From positions 230,302 to 294,301 of the forward strand of contig JAJFGJ010000016.1 of assembly GCA_021776175.1 (NCBI GenBank): a stretch of 64,000 bases of DNA, given 5' to 3'. Made by a program: the position numbers and the translations under genes. The DNA comes from Kiloniellaceae bacterium. GTDB lineage: Bacteria > Pseudomonadota > Alphaproteobacteria > Kiloniellales > J153. Below, piece after piece: positions 19,938 through 29,427 of this stretch; position 1 is the first letter of the stretch; each line of letters begins with the position of its first letter. The notes below the pieces were generated by a model. It was not told the origin of the DNA. It worked only from the letters and a program-made list of their open reading frames with translations, and searched no databases.

Positions 19938-20866
19938 GCGCCGCCGAATCCAAGGCGCCGATGTTCGAGAAGGCCGCGATTATCGGCGTCGGCTTGATCG
20001 GCTCGTCCCTAGCCTTGGCCATGCGCCGCCATGGCCTGGCGGCGAAGATCGTGGGCTGCAACCGCTCCGCCGCCAGCCGGGCCAAGGTGCTGGCGCTCGG
20101 CCTCGCGGACGCGGCGGTGGAAGACCCGGCGGCGGCGGTCGAGGGCGCGGATCTGGTCGTCATCTGCACCCCGATCGGCACCTACGAGGACCTCGGCCGC
20201 GCCATCGAGGCGAAGCTCGCGCCCGGCGCCATCGTCACCGACGCCGGTTCGGTCAAGCAGGCGGTCATGCGCGACCTGACCCCCTTCATTCCCGAAGGCG
20301 TGCATTTCGTGCCCGGCCATCCCATCGCCGGTTCCGAGAAATCGGGGCCCGAGTCCGGCTTCGCGGAGCTGTTCGAGAATCGCTGGTGCATCCTGACCCC
20401 GCCGCCGGGCACCAAAGCCGGCGCGGTCGAGAAAATCACCGCCCTGTGGCAAGCCTGCGGCGCCATGGTCACGACCATGGACGCGCGCCATCACGACCGA
20501 GTTCTGGCCATCACCTCGCACCTGCCGCATCTGATCGCCTATACCATCGTGTCCACCGCCAGCAACACCGAGGAAGACCTGCAGGGCGAGGTCGCCAAGT
20601 ATTCCGCCGGCGGCTTCCGCGATTTCACCCGTATCGCCGCCTCCGACCCCATCATGTGGCGCGACATTTTTCTCAACAACCGCGAGGCGGTGCTGGAGAT
20701 GCTGCAACGCTTCAGCGAGGACCTGACCGCCCTGCAGCGCGCGATCCGCTGGGGCGAGGGCGAGGTGCTGGAAGACATGTTCCGGCGCACCCGCGCGGCC
20801 CGGCGCGAGGTTCTGGCCGAACATCAAGCCGGCACCTTCGACCCGCGCGAGCCGGACTCAAGCTAA
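19934..20866 (+). CDS. tyrC: Prephenate/arogenate dehydrogenase
   Basis: 310 aa from ATG 19934, which overlaps the hisC stop by 4 nt (ATGA). The NAD(P)-binding Rossmann motif AAIIGVGLIGSSLALAM is at the N-terminus, with the family residues FVPGHPIAGSEKSG, the catalytic His in AITSHLPHLIAY and FRDFTRIAASDP in the helical C-domain. It oxidatively decarboxylates prephenate or arogenate toward tyrosine and is last in the three-gene operon. Confidence 0.93.
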   Translation: MSAAESKAPMFEKAAIIGVGLIGSSLALAMRRHGLAAKIVGCNRSAASRAKVLALGLADAAVEDPAAAVEGADLVVICTPIGTYEDLGRAIEAKLAPGAIVTDAGSVKQAVMRDLTPFIPEGVHFVPGHPIAGSEKSGPESGFAELFENRWCILTPPPGTKAGAVEKITALWQACGAMVTTMDARHHDRVLAITSHLPHLIAYTIVSTASNTEEDLQGEVAKYSAGGFRDFTRIAASDPIMWRDIFLNNREAVLEMLQRFSEDLTALQRAIRWGEGEVLEDMFRRTRAARREVLAEHQAGTFDPREPDSS

Positions 20867-20944
20867 GCGCGGGATTTCGTTTGGGTGGGGGGCGCCCCCT
20901 CACCCAGAACCGGCCGGAGACTTCCGCGAAACGGACTTTTCCCC

Positions 20945-21012
20945 GTCCTTCGACAGGCTCAGGATGAGGAAAAGTCAGTCACAGAGGCCTCATCCTGAGC
21001 TTGTCGAAGGAC
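20945..21012. repeat. REP-like inverted repeat, 25-bp arms
   Basis: 20945-20969 and 20988-21012 are inverted copies with one mismatch, of the type GTCCTTCGACARGCTCAGGA, separated by 18 bp. The same type of intergenic repeat is common in alphaproteobacteria. A partial relic (GAGCCTGTCGAAGAGCGAGG) is at about 24182-24201. It may act as a terminator for tyrC or be a RAYT-type mobile repeat. Confidence 0.8.
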
Positions 21013-21151
21013 GAGGCCGCGCGCGGCTCAAGCTTCGTGGAGGTCTCCGACGGGAGAGGGAGGGATCCGCGTAGCGGGAGGGCGAGGGGCGCGCCAAAAC
21101 GACGGAACGAAGGACACCTTGAACACAGCGGAGAAAAAAAAGGCGCACCCC

Positions 21152-21688
21152 ATGCCGCCGCCGGGCCAGGACTTCTGGGTCTTCGGCTATGGCTCCTTGA
21201 TGTGGCATCCGGGCTTTCCCCACCTGGAGGTGCGCCCCGGCCACCTCTATGGCTACCACCGGCATTTCTGCATCTATTCGCATCGCTATCGCGGCACGCC
21301 GGACTGCCCCGGCCTGGTCCTGGGCCTGGATCGCGGCGGCTCGTGCCGGGGCATGCTCTACCGGGTGCCGGCGGGCGAGCGCGATGAGGTCATGGACTAC
21401 CTCATCGAGCGCGAAATGGTTACCGGCGTCTACACCCCGCGCTGGCTCGAAGTGCGCAGCGACCCGGAACCGGTCACCGCGATCTCCTACATCGTCGATC
21501 CCGGCCACGAGCAGTACACCGGCCGCCTCGGCATGGAGGAGATGCTGGACCTGGTCTTACAGGGCGTCGGCGACCGGGGCCCATGTCTGGAATATTTGCA
21601 AAACACGGTCCACCACCTGCGCGCCCTGGGCCTGCCCGACCGCAAGCTGGAACGCCTGCTAAAACTAGCCGAGGCGCGGCGGAGTTAG
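21152..21688 (+). CDS. ChaC-like gamma-glutamylcyclotransferase
   Basis: 178 aa from ATG 21152 (MPPPGQDFWVFGYGSLMW); an alternative TTG at 21119, with AAGGA just upstream, would add 11 residues. The family signature VFGYGSLMWHPGF binds the gamma-glutamyl group, and the catalytic Glu lies in DYLIEREMVTGVYTP. ChaC enzymes degrade glutathione to 5-oxoproline and Cys-Gly. The gene is single, downstream of a REP-like repeat. Confidence 0.9.
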   Translation: MPPPGQDFWVFGYGSLMWHPGFPHLEVRPGHLYGYHRHFCIYSHRYRGTPDCPGLVLGLDRGGSCRGMLYRVPAGERDEVMDYLIEREMVTGVYTPRWLEVRSDPEPVTAISYIVDPGHEQYTGRLGMEEMLDLVLQGVGDRGPCLEYLQNTVHHLRALGLPDRKLERLLKLAEARRS

Positions 21689-21739
21689 TGAAGCTCACAC
21701 TATAAAAGCCGGCATATGGGTTTTCTTGCCGGATCGTCA

Positions 21740-22246
21740 TCAACCCATCGTGGCGTTCACGTCGATCGGAGGGGAGGACTTGAGTGTCTGGTAGACGACA
21801 CAATAGCGTTCCGTGAGTTTCATCAAGGTCGCCAGTTGTTCATCCGTCAGGTCGCCGTCGATATCGAAGGAAAGACGGATGTCGCGAAAACCAACCGGGG
21901 ACTGCTTTTCGACACCGAGCGTGCCTTTGAAATCGAGATCGCCTTCGGCCGCGATACGGGCATCCCGGACATCCAGTTCGAGCGCCGTCGCCACCGCGTT
22001 GAGCGTGACACCGGCACAGGCGACCAGGGCCTCAAGAAGCATGTCGCCGGAACAAGCATGCATCCCGGTGCCGCCGGTTGCCGGATGCAGGCCCGCCTCG
22101 ACCAGGGCGCGGCCGGTATCCACCGAGCAGGTCACGCCTTCGCCAATCGCGCCTTGGGCCTTGAGAGTGATTACCGCGGCGTCGGGGTCGTCACGGTAAC
22201 GCCCCTTTATGGGCGTCTGAAGTTTCTTGAGTTCGGCGGCGTCCAT
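21740..22246 (-). CDS. OsmC-family protein
   Basis: 168-aa OsmC/Ohr-fold protein. The two redox cysteines of the family are present in LLEALVACAGVTLNAVA and LTERYCVVYQTL, so peroxidase activity against organic hydroperoxides is plausible. The N-terminus carries an extra 60 residues with a His and Cys (GTGMHACSGDML), as in the longer OsmC subfamily. It is convergent with the chaC-like gene. Confidence 0.88.
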   Translation of the reverse strand: MDAAELKKLQTPIKGRYRDDPDAAVITLKAQGAIGEGVTCSVDTGRALVEAGLHPATGGTGMHACSGDMLLEALVACAGVTLNAVATALELDVRDARIAAEGDLDFKGTLGVEKQSPVGFRDIRLSFDIDGDLTDEQLATLMKLTERYCVVYQTLKSSPPIDVNATMG

Positions 22247-22400
22247 GCTGATTTATCTCCAGAGAATACGTCTTGAGAACCGGATTTTCCAAACTATCCA
22301 GTGAGGATCGATTTAACCGGATGATGTGGTAGGGGCGGTCTTGGCGCAAGGATCATCCTATTCGAATTGACCGGGCGCCTGGAGCCTTTAGGAAATTTTC

Positions 22401-22524
22401 CACCACGAAGACACAAAGACACTAAGGAGCCGCGAAGTAAGCATATTTGCGTTTCTTCGTGCCCCACGGTTCCGCGCCACGCGCGGCCCAAGGACAAGCT
22501 TAGTGTCTTTGTGTCTTCGTGGTG
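22401..22524. repeat. Inverted repeat with 26-bp arms in a 383-bp gene-free stretch
   Basis: 22401-22426 (CACCACGAAGACACAAAGAC and six more bases) is matched in inverse at 22499-22524. Similar CACGAAGACACAAAGACAC repeats occur in many environmental bacterial genomes. The loop holds a broken extra copy (TTTCTTCGTG). The surrounding gap 22247-22629 contains no other feature that I can support. Confidence 0.75.
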
Positions 22525-22629
22525 ATTCTTCTCCTCATCGGTACGGCCCGGCAATCCATGGACCCTCGGGTCAAGCCCAAGAGTGACGAGTGGGGGAGTT
22601 AATTTCCTACGCCCTCACCCGAACCTGGA

Positions 22630-23988
22630 TCACGACGCGCGAAGCACTAAATCGAGCAGGCCGCCAAGCTTGGCGTCCCGGTCGTGAAGATTGAAGACAG
22701 CCTGGGATATTTTCCCGGCCCGGTCTTTACCGATAGGGCCGTCGGCGAAAGCGTGGAATTTAGCCGTGACTTCATCGCGCCCGACCCTTTCACCGGGGCC
22801 GCCGCGGGCGTTGATGGGGCCCGAGTTCAGGCGTTCGCCGTTCGCCAGGACAAGGGTGACATCGCCCCAGCGCCCGACCGGGAAACGTTCGTTATAGGTG
22901 TCGCTCTCCGTCACCGACGTCGCCGCGACAAGGCGGGCGATTTCGGGGTCCCTCAATCCGCTTCCCAGGACTTCATCGGGTCCGACGCGCCCGCGAACAA
23001 CGGCCGCGGCAACCGGAAACGCCAGGCTGTATTGGGCCTTCGACGTAGTCTCCGGCATGGCGGAGGCCAGTCTGGCCGATTCATGGAACGTCGATATCTC
23101 TATCGCCGCCACATCCCCGGGCGTCAGAGCGCCGCGCTCTCTCAGGAGAAGCGCCCCGTCGATCGGGGCATGAGCCCAACGGCAAATGGGATAAGGCTTG
23201 ATATACTGCTCGAAAGTAAACCAATGAGCCCCAAGGTCGGCCCAGTACTCCACCGCCTCGTCGGCCTCGACGGTGATCGCCGGGGCGCCGGTGAACCCCC
23301 GTTCGGCGAGAAGCGCGGCCGTCACCCCGGCGAGGGTGCCCCAGCCCGAGCCGTCGTGCAGCATGGTCGGGTTATCGATTTCACGCATCATCTGGCTACG
23401 CGGGCCGTGGTACTCGGCGATTCCAATCGCCTGGCGAAGCTGCTCGCGGTCGAAACCGCGCAACCGCGCCCCCATGGCGGCGACGGCGAGCGCGTTCCAT
23501 GCCCCGGACGTATGGTAGTCCGCCACCGTCGCATGCAACACGGCACCGGCCCGCGTCGCGATCTCGTAGCCCTGGACGAGATTGACGAGCGCCTCGCGGC
23601 CTGAAAGTTCCGGCCGACCATCGCAAAATGCCAAGAGGGCGGGCAAGAGCGCGACGCCGATATGACCCTTGTTAGGGGCGTAACCGTCGTGACCGTCGAA
23701 ATTATCGATCTGGGTCGCCCCCGCGTAAGCGGCGCCGGCGATACTGGCCTCGCGGCCATCGAAAATCATCCGCGCCGCCTCGCCATGCGCGCCGGCGGCG
23801 AACTGGCTAAACGCGATTTCCCGTGCGATGGGGGCCGCATCCGTCGCCGACGCCGCCGCCGCGACGCCGATCAGGTCGAGCAGTAAATCCTCGGCATAGG
23901 CTATGACTTGATCGGGAATGTCGTCGAAAGTCAGATCGAAGGTAAAGCCGGCGAATTTCCCGAACGTATTCTTATCGTCGCAAGGCAT
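22630..23988 (-). CDS. MmgE/PrpD family protein
   Basis: 452 aa from ATG 23988, which has GAGGAG about 11 nt upstream; a GTG at 24000 would add four residues but leaves no spacing from the Shine-Dalgarno. The family covers 2-methylcitrate dehydratase and cis-aconitate decarboxylase. Visible motifs are ATQIDNFDGHDGY, NKGHIGVALLPALLA, the long helical domain (ATRAGAVLHATVADYHTSGAWNA is split by a turn) and FEQYIKPYPICRWAHAPID. No methylcitrate-cycle partners are adjacent, so the substrate is unassigned. Confidence 0.88.
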   Translation of the reverse strand: MPCDDKNTFGKFAGFTFDLTFDDIPDQVIAYAEDLLLDLIGVAAAASATDAAPIAREIAFSQFAAGAHGEAARMIFDGREASIAGAAYAGATQIDNFDGHDGYAPNKGHIGVALLPALLAFCDGRPELSGREALVNLVQGYEIATRAGAVLHATVADYHTSGAWNALAVAAMGARLRGFDREQLRQAIGIAEYHGPRSQMMREIDNPTMLHDGSGWGTLAGVTAALLAERGFTGAPAITVEADEAVEYWADLGAHWFTFEQYIKPYPICRWAHAPIDGALLLRERGALTPGDVAAIEISTFHESARLASAMPETTSKAQYSLAFPVAAAVVRGRVGPDEVLGSGLRDPEIARLVAATSVTESDTYNERFPVGRWGDVTLVLANGERLNSGPINARGGPGERVGRDEVTAKFHAFADGPIGKDRAGKISQAVFNLHDRDAKLGGLLDLVLRAS

Positions 23989-24237
23989 GGTGTATTCCAC
24001 TCCTCAACTCGCGCATGCGCCCCGCGCCCTGGTCGAAAAGCGGCCCCTGGATAAACCGCGCGGCACGTTTGGCACCGGAAACTTTAAGGGCGAAACCGTA
24101 ACAAACAAGGCCACCATTGGACCATTTCAATCTCAGTCGCGCCGTGACGGGAAAGGCCCCACCTTTAGCTAACGCCGGCTGAGCCTGTCGAAGAGCGAGG
24201 TTCGGGACGCGCGACGGCCGTGGACACCTTGTGCCGT

Positions 24238-24930
24238 TCAGGGCAGGTCGAAGACCTTGTGGAGTTGAACCCCGGCGGTGTAGCCGTGCGCGAGCGCGGT
24301 TTCGGCGACCGCGCGCCGGTTGGCCCGGTTTCGCGCCTCGTCGAATTCGTCGCAGGGCGAGAGATACACCGGCGCCCCGGGCCGGGGCCGGGCCACGGCG
24401 GCCTTACCGCCGGCGGCCTGGGTCGCGCGCGCCGGCAGCCCGTCGGCGCCGATATCGCCCACCCGCGTCACGTATTTAAAGGCGCGCGCGCGGTCATGAA
24501 TTTCAGGGTGAATCCTCGGCGTCTTGGGGCTGACCACGATATCGACGTAGGGCGCGGCCAGGCAGTCCTGCCACAGGGTGCCCGCGGTCTCGATCTGGGC
24601 GCGAAACCCGTGGCCGTGCAAAGCCGGCAGCAGGCCATGAAGCGCTTGGCGCACCGGCTCGCCGCCGGTGATCACGGCAAGGGCCGTGGTTGCCGGCGCC
24701 AAGTCCCTGGCTGTGCGCGCGATATCTTCGATTGGAAGATAAGGATCGGTTTCGTCGTTCCATTGCGTGTCGCACCACCAGCAGCGCAGATTGCAACCGG
24801 TCAGTCGAATGAACAGGGCCGGGCGCCCGGCGTAGGGGCCCTCGCCTTGCAGGCTGTGAAATATCTCCGTGACTTGGAGGCGCGTCCCGTCGCCGGGTTC
24901 GCGCTTGCGGACAGGATTTTTCCCCAGCAT
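24238..24930 (-). CDS. queE: 7-carboxy-7-deazaguanine synthase
   Basis: Radical-SAM enzyme of queuosine biosynthesis that contracts 6-carboxytetrahydropterin to 7-carboxy-7-deazaguanine. It is 230 aa. The radical-SAM cluster motif Cx3Cx2C is GCNLRCWWC; the substrate-binding EIFHSLQGEGPYAGRPALF precedes it, and ITGGEP follows. It starts 12 nt after queC, in the same operon. QueD and QueF are not in the window. Confidence 0.95.
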   Translation of the reverse strand: MLGKNPVRKREPGDGTRLQVTEIFHSLQGEGPYAGRPALFIRLTGCNLRCWWCDTQWNDETDPYLPIEDIARTARDLAPATTALAVITGGEPVRQALHGLLPALHGHGFRAQIETAGTLWQDCLAAPYVDIVVSPKTPRIHPEIHDRARAFKYVTRVGDIGADGLPARATQAAGGKAAVARPRPGAPVYLSPCDEFDEARNRANRRAVAETALAHGYTAGVQLHKVFDLP

Positions 24931-24942
24931 CGGCGATCGTGC

Positions 24943-25674
24943 CTAGGTCCGCGCGCGCGCCGCCGCGCGCCGAGCGCGGTAGCGTTCATAGCCGGCCCGG
25001 CGCAATTCGCAAGCCGGGCATTGGCCGCAGCCATAGCCCCAGTCGCGGCGCGCGCGCCTGTCGCCCAGATAGCAGCTATGGGTGGCCTCCACGATCAGCT
25101 CGACCAGGGCCTTGCCGCCGAGGGTCTCGGCCAGGTCCCAGGTCTCGGATTTATCCAGCCACATAAGCGGCGTGTCCACGGCGAAGCGCTGGTCCATGCC
25201 CAGGTTCAAGGCCACCTGGACCGCCTTGACGCTATCGTCCCGGCAGTCGGGGTAGCCGGAGAAATCGGTTTCGCAAACGCCCGCGATCAGGTGCTTGGTC
25301 CCGCGCCGGTAAGCCAGGGCCCCGGCGACCGTTAGAAACAAAATATTTCGCCCCGGCACGAAAGTATTGGGCAGGCCGCTCTCGGCCACGGCGATGGTCA
25401 TGTCGTGGGTCAAGGCGGTCTCGCCGACCTGGCCGAGCACGCGCAGATCCAGCACGTGGTCCGGACCAAGCCGCCCGGACCAGCCGCCGCCGATGGTCAC
25501 GATCTCGCGCAGGACATTCCGGCGCGCGGTCATTTCGACCTCGTGGCGCTGTCCGTAGTCGAAGCCGACGGTCTCGACATGCTCGAAGCGGTCCAGGGCC
25601 CAGGCCAGACAGGTCGCCGAATCCTGCCCGCCGGAGAACAGAACCAGGGCATGTCGCGGATTCAATTCGGGCAT
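24943..25674 (-). CDS. queC: 7-cyano-7-deazaguanine (preQ0) synthase
   Basis: ATP-dependent enzyme converting carboxydeazaguanine to preQ0. ATG 25674 ([22 protein letters not shown]) gives 243 aa, the family length; the longer open frame upstream overlaps nrdJ and is rejected. The PP-loop SGGQDSATC is at residues 14-22. The C-terminal zinc site is seen as CYLGD plus CGQCPAC. It starts 13 nt after the nrdJ stop. Confidence 0.95.
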   Translation of the reverse strand: MPELNPRHALVLFSGGQDSATCLAWALDRFEHVETVGFDYGQRHEVEMTARRNVLREIVTIGGGWSGRLGPDHVLDLRVLGQVGETALTHDMTIAVAESGLPNTFVPGRNILFLTVAGALAYRRGTKHLIAGVCETDFSGYPDCRDDSVKAVQVALNLGMDQRFAVDTPLMWLDKSETWDLAETLGGKALVELIVEATHSCYLGDRRARRDWGYGCGQCPACELRRAGYERYRARRAAARART

Positions 25675-25687
25675 GAGCTCGAAACTC

Positions 25688-28003
25688 TCACCCGCACTTG
25701 GAATAGCCGCAGGAGGTGCAGAGGTCGCAGCCTTCCTGGCGGATGATGCCGGCGGCGCCGCATTTTGGGCATTGGCGGATGCCGCTTGGCAGGGTGCGGG
25801 ACGCGCCTTCTCGCGGTGCGTTTTGAGCCATGGCTTGCGGTTCGCTGCCGCCATCCACCGGCGCCGCGCCGGTCATGAAGCCGATGTCGATCATGTGCTG
25901 CTGTATGATGGCGCCTATGGCGGCGAGCAGGGAGGGCACGTACTTGCCGCCGAGCCAGGCACCGCCGCGCGGATCGAAGACCGCCTTTAGTTCCTCGACC
26001 ACGAAGGCGACATCGCCGCCGCGCCGGAACACGGCGCTGATCATGCGGGTCAGGGCGACGGTCCAGGAATAGTGCTCCATATTTTTCGAGTTGATGAAGA
26101 TCTCGAAGGGGCGGCGGCGGCCGTCCTGCACGATGTCGTTGAGGGTCACGTAGATCGCGTGCTCGCTTTCGGGCCAGCGCAGCTTGTAGGTGCGCCCGGG
26201 CAGGGTCTCGGGCCGGTCGAGCGGCTGGGTCATGTAGACCACGGCGCCCGAATCCTCCGCGCTTGGCGGGCGCGGCGCCGCGGCGCCCGCCTCGGCCGGC
26301 GCGGCGGTGGGTTTGGATTCCAGAACCGCGCCGCTGACCGGGTTGGGGCGGTAGGTGGTGCAGCCCTTGCAGCCCAGGTCGTAGGCCTGCATGTAGACAT
26401 CGGCGAAGGCGTCGAAGGGAATATCCTCGGCCAGGTTGATGGTCTTGGAAACCGAGGCATCGATGTATTTCTGCACCGCCGCCTGCATGACCACGTGGGC
26501 CGCCGGCTCCAGGCTCTGGGCATCGACGAAGGCGTCCGTCAGGGGCGCGTCGGCGCCCTTGAGGCTTCGGTACAGGCGATAGGCGCGGTCGCTGACCTCC
26601 TCGCTTTCGCGGACGCCGCCGGCCTTGACGATCTGGCGCGTGTAGGTGAAGGCGAAGACCGGCTCCAGGCCCGAGGAAATGTTGTCCGCGAGCAGCGAGA
26701 TGGTCCCGGTCGGCGCGACCGATGTGACCAGGGCGTTGCGCATGCCGTGTTCCGCCACGGCGGCGCGCAAGGGCGCGTCCAGGGCCTTGACGGTCTCGCC
26801 CTGCAGGTACTTCGCCTTGTCGAACAGGGGAAAGACGCCCTTTTCCTGGGCCAGCGCGCAGGACGCCAGGTAGGCGTGGCGGCGTAGCGACGACATCCAG
26901 TTTTCCGTCAACTCGATCGCCTTGGCGCTGCCGTAGCGCGCCCCGCACATGATCAGGGCATCGCCCAGGCCGGTGATGCCGAGGCCGATGCGGCGCTTGG
27001 CCTTGGCCTCCGCCTCTTGTCGCGGCAAGGGAAAGCGCGAGGCCTCGATGGCGTTGTCCAGCATGCGCACCGCGGTCGGAACCAAGCGCTCGAGTTCCGC
27101 GAGATCCAGTTTCGCGGCGGCCTCGAAAGGCGCGCGCACCAGGCTGGCCAAGTTGATGGAGCCGAGCAGGCAGGCGCCATAAGGGGGCAGCGCTTGCTCG
27201 CCGCAGGGATTGGTGCAGCGAATATCCTCGCAGTACCAAAGATTGTTGGCGCGGTTGATGCGGTCGATGAAGATGACGCCCGGTTCGGCCATGGCATAGG
27301 TCGCGCGCATGATCTTGTCCCAAAGGGCGCGCGCGGAAACCGTGCGGTGGAGCGTTCCCTCGAAGGTCAGATCCCAGGAGCCGTCCTCGCGCACCGCCTG
27401 CACGAAGGCATCGCTGACCAGGACCGAAAGGTTGAACATGCGCAGGCGGTCCGGCTGCCACTTGGCCTCGATGAAGTCCTCGATGTCGGGATGATCGCAG
27501 GCCAGGGTCGCCATCATGGCGCCCCGGCGGGTGCCGGCGCTCATGATGGTGCGGCACATGGCGTCCCAGACATCCATGAAGCTGAGCGGGCCCGAGGCGT
27601 CGGCGCCGACACCTTTCACCAGCGCGCCCCTGGGCCGCAGGGTCGAGAAATCGTAACCGATGCCGCCGCCTTGCTGCAGGGTCAGGGCGCCCTCGCGCAG
27701 GGCCTCGAAGATACCGCCCATGTCGTCGGGAATCGTGCCCATGACGAAGCAGTTGAACAGGGTCACGGCGCGTTTCGTCCCGGCGCCGGCCAGAATCCGC
27801 CCGGCCGGGATGAACTTGAAATCCTCCATGGCCGCGGCGAAGACCGGCTCCCACTTGGCCGGCTCGGCCTCGGGCGCGGCCAGGGCACGCGCCACCCGGG
27901 CCCAGGTTTGCGCCACCGACTTGTCCACGGGCTCCCCCGTGGCCGTCTTGAGGCGGTATTTCATGTCCCAAATCTGCCGCGAAAGGCCGGATATCGGCGC
28001 CAT
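25688..28003 (-). CDS. nrdJ: Adenosylcobalamin-dependent (class II) ribonucleotide reductase
   Basis: 771 aa; reduces ribonucleotides to deoxyribonucleotides with a radical made from coenzyme B12, independent of oxygen. Seen: [11 protein letters not shown] and LFNCFVMG near the N-terminus with an active-site Cys, [12 protein letters not shown], the radical-site region [33 protein letters not shown], and a C-terminal zinc-ribbon-like tail [21 protein letters not shown]. The TSCPD-like region is near residues 600-690. It is first of the nrdJ-queC-queE operon. The cobalamin adenosyltransferase at 56 kb could provide its cofactor. No cobalamin riboswitch is seen in the 58-bp leader. Confidence 0.94.
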   Translation of the reverse strand: MAPISGLSRQIWDMKYRLKTATGEPVDKSVAQTWARVARALAAPEAEPAKWEPVFAAAMEDFKFIPAGRILAGAGTKRAVTLFNCFVMGTIPDDMGGIFEALREGALTLQQGGGIGYDFSTLRPRGALVKGVGADASGPLSFMDVWDAMCRTIMSAGTRRGAMMATLACDHPDIEDFIEAKWQPDRLRMFNLSVLVSDAFVQAVREDGSWDLTFEGTLHRTVSARALWDKIMRATYAMAEPGVIFIDRINRANNLWYCEDIRCTNPCGEQALPPYGACLLGSINLASLVRAPFEAAAKLDLAELERLVPTAVRMLDNAIEASRFPLPRQEAEAKAKRRIGLGITGLGDALIMCGARYGSAKAIELTENWMSSLRRHAYLASCALAQEKGVFPLFDKAKYLQGETVKALDAPLRAAVAEHGMRNALVTSVAPTGTISLLADNISSGLEPVFAFTYTRQIVKAGGVRESEEVSDRAYRLYRSLKGADAPLTDAFVDAQSLEPAAHVVMQAAVQKYIDASVSKTINLAEDIPFDAFADVYMQAYDLGCKGCTTYRPNPVSGAVLESKPTAAPAEAGAAAPRPPSAEDSGAVVYMTQPLDRPETLPGRTYKLRWPESEHAIYVTLNDIVQDGRRRPFEIFINSKNMEHYSWTVALTRMISAVFRRGGDVAFVVEELKAVFDPRGGAWLGGKYVPSLLAAIGAIIQQHMIDIGFMTGAAPVDGGSEPQAMAQNAPREGASRTLPSGIRQCPKCGAAGIIRQEGCDLCTSCGYSKCG

Positions 28004-28033
28004 GGCTTAAAGCTCTCTGTCTGGACCCCCGGT

Positions 28034-28039
28034 ATTATA
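28034..28039 (-). promoter_or_regulatory. Probable -10 element of the nrdJ promoter
   Basis: On the minus strand the sequence reads TATAAT (consensus -10), about 31 bp before the nrdJ start codon. It lies between nrdJ and the 3' end of plsC. No matching -35 hexamer is found at 16-18 bp, so the promoter may be an extended -10 or activator-dependent. Confidence 0.45.
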
Positions 28040-28061
28040 CACCAAGAAGCGCCTAGGGGGC

Positions 28062-28775
28062 CTAATCGGTGGCCGCCAGAAGCCGGGCGCTGGCACTCTC
28101 GATTCGTTTTTCGAGCTCCAGGGCGAAGGCCTTGCGTGGCATTCCGGGCGCGATCGGGGGCAGGATCTCCAGAACGATATGCCCCGGCTTCTTCAGGAAG
28201 GTCCGCCGGCCCCAATAAAGGCCCGAATTGAGCGCCACCGGAACCACGGGCACGCCCAGGCGCGTGTAAAGGGCCGCGGTGCCGGGATGGTAGGGAAGAT
28301 GGGTGCCCGGCGCGGCCCGGGTGCCTTCGGGGAAGATCACGATCGTCTGCCCCCGCGCCAGGACCTCGCGGGCGTAATCGATCATGCGGCGCAAGGCGCT
28401 CGGCCCACCCGCGCGGTCGATGGGAATGCAGCCGGCGCCGACGACATACCAACCGAACACCGGGATTTTCAAAAGCTCGCGCTTCAGGACGAAACCGGGG
28501 CCATTGAGAAAGGTGGAAAAGATTATGGTGTCCCAGGCCGATTGATGCTTGGAGGCGATAAGGCAAGGCGTGTCCGGCAAGTTTTCCAAGCCGCGCACCG
28601 TGTAGGAAAGCCGGCAGATATGGCGCAGCATGAACAAGTTGCCGCGCGCCCAAATCCGCCCGGCCGTGAACAAGGCTTGGCGCGGCCCCGCGAGCAGGGG
28701 GACGCACAGGATCACGATCAGACCGGTCCAGAAATAAAACAGGGCATTGAACAGGAACGAGCGCGCGCCGATCAT
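28062..28775 (-). CDS. plsC: 1-acyl-sn-glycerol-3-phosphate acyltransferase
   Basis: 237-aa membrane enzyme of phospholipid synthesis that makes phosphatidic acid from lysophosphatidic acid. ATG 28775 (MIGARSFLFNALFYFWTG) overlaps the YdcF-gene stop by 4 nt. One or two N-terminal membrane helices precede the acyltransferase block. Motif I (normally NHxxxxD) is SKHQSAWD, and motif III is FPEGTRAAPG. It is last in ftsE-ftsX-ydcF-plsC. Confidence 0.92.
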   Translation of the reverse strand: MIGARSFLFNALFYFWTGLIVILCVPLLAGPRQALFTAGRIWARGNLFMLRHICRLSYTVRGLENLPDTPCLIASKHQSAWDTIIFSTFLNGPGFVLKRELLKIPVFGWYVVGAGCIPIDRAGGPSALRRMIDYAREVLARGQTIVIFPEGTRAAPGTHLPYHPGTAALYTRLGVPVVPVALNSGLYWGRRTFLKKPGHIVLEILPPIAPGMPRKAFALELEKRIESASARLLAATD

Positions 28776-29401
28776 TTTGTATCGGAGTCCTTTGGGCTTT
28801 CCGGCGCGCCGGCAAAAAAATTCCAGGCCAAGGCGGCCAGGTATTTGCTGTATTCGCTCACGATCAGGCCCGGCTTCGCGGGCCAGCGCCACCAGGTGCC
28901 CGGTCTGAAATCATCGGGAAATACCGGGTGAGGGACGATTGTTACCTCCGGCATAACTCTTCGAAACTCCAGCAGGCTGCGCGGCATATGATAGGCGGAG
29001 GTAACCAGGCGCAGGGAGCGCAGATTCTGCTCGCGCAGCCAAGCAAGCGTTTCCACGGCGTTTCCGTTGGTGTTATCGGCCTGATATCCCAAAGCGATGC
29101 AACAGGCCAATTCCCGCGGCGACTGCTGGGACACACGCAGCAGCTCCTCCACATCCACGCCCCGGTAGACCCCCGATACGAAGAGTTTTTGGGCGCGGCC
29201 CTCGGATAGAAGCTTGAGGCCCTGGTGGACGCGGCCGACGCCACCGGTCAGGACCACGATGGCGCCGGTCTTGGTGTCGGTATCGGCGACCGATTTGGGT
29301 AAAGAGGACGCGAACCACAAAAGCCCCAGCAACCAAACCAGAATCGCGAAACCAGCCACCACGATCAAGCGCCGCGCCAGGCGATTGCCGCGAGGATTCA
29401 T
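28772..29401 (-). CDS. YdcF/ElyC/SanA-family envelope protein
   Basis: 209 aa from ATG 29401 (MNPRGNRLARRLIVVAGFAI). One N-terminal membrane helix, then a DUF218 domain: AIVVLTGGVGRVHQGLKLL, LFVSGVYRG, GNAVETLAW and LRLVTSAYHMPRS. Members such as ElyC act in peptidoglycan or envelope homeostasis. The position between ftsX and plsC supports an envelope role. The stop overlaps plsC (ATGA). Confidence 0.88.
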   Translation of the reverse strand: MNPRGNRLARRLIVVAGFAILVWLLGLLWFASSLPKSVADTDTKTGAIVVLTGGVGRVHQGLKLLSEGRAQKLFVSGVYRGVDVEELLRVSQQSPRELACCIALGYQADNTNGNAVETLAWLREQNLRSLRLVTSAYHMPRSLLEFRRVMPEVTIVPHPVFPDDFRPGTWWRWPAKPGLIVSEYSKYLAALAWNFFAGAPESPKDSDTK

Positions 29402-29427
29402 GGTGAAAGTGCGCCGGGGTCCCACCC

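Noticed and set aside
22684..23604. 306-aa frame opposite the MmgE/PrpD gene
   Set aside because: Shadow frame; the minus-strand protein has clear family motifs over its whole length.
24182..24201. Partial match to the REP-like repeat of 20945-21012
   Set aside because: Only one degenerate arm is present and no inverted partner was found; listed as a relic in the repeat entry and not as a separate feature.
25662..27971. Very long open frame (about 769 codons) overlapping nrdJ on the same strand
   Set aside because: It lies in another frame of the nrdJ gene, has Arg/Gly/Pro/His-rich low-complexity composition and no recognisable domain; it is a by-product of GC-rich codon usage.
28004..28061. 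Cobalamin riboswitch before nrdJ
   Set aside because: The leader is too short and has no B12-box-like sequence or matching structure.
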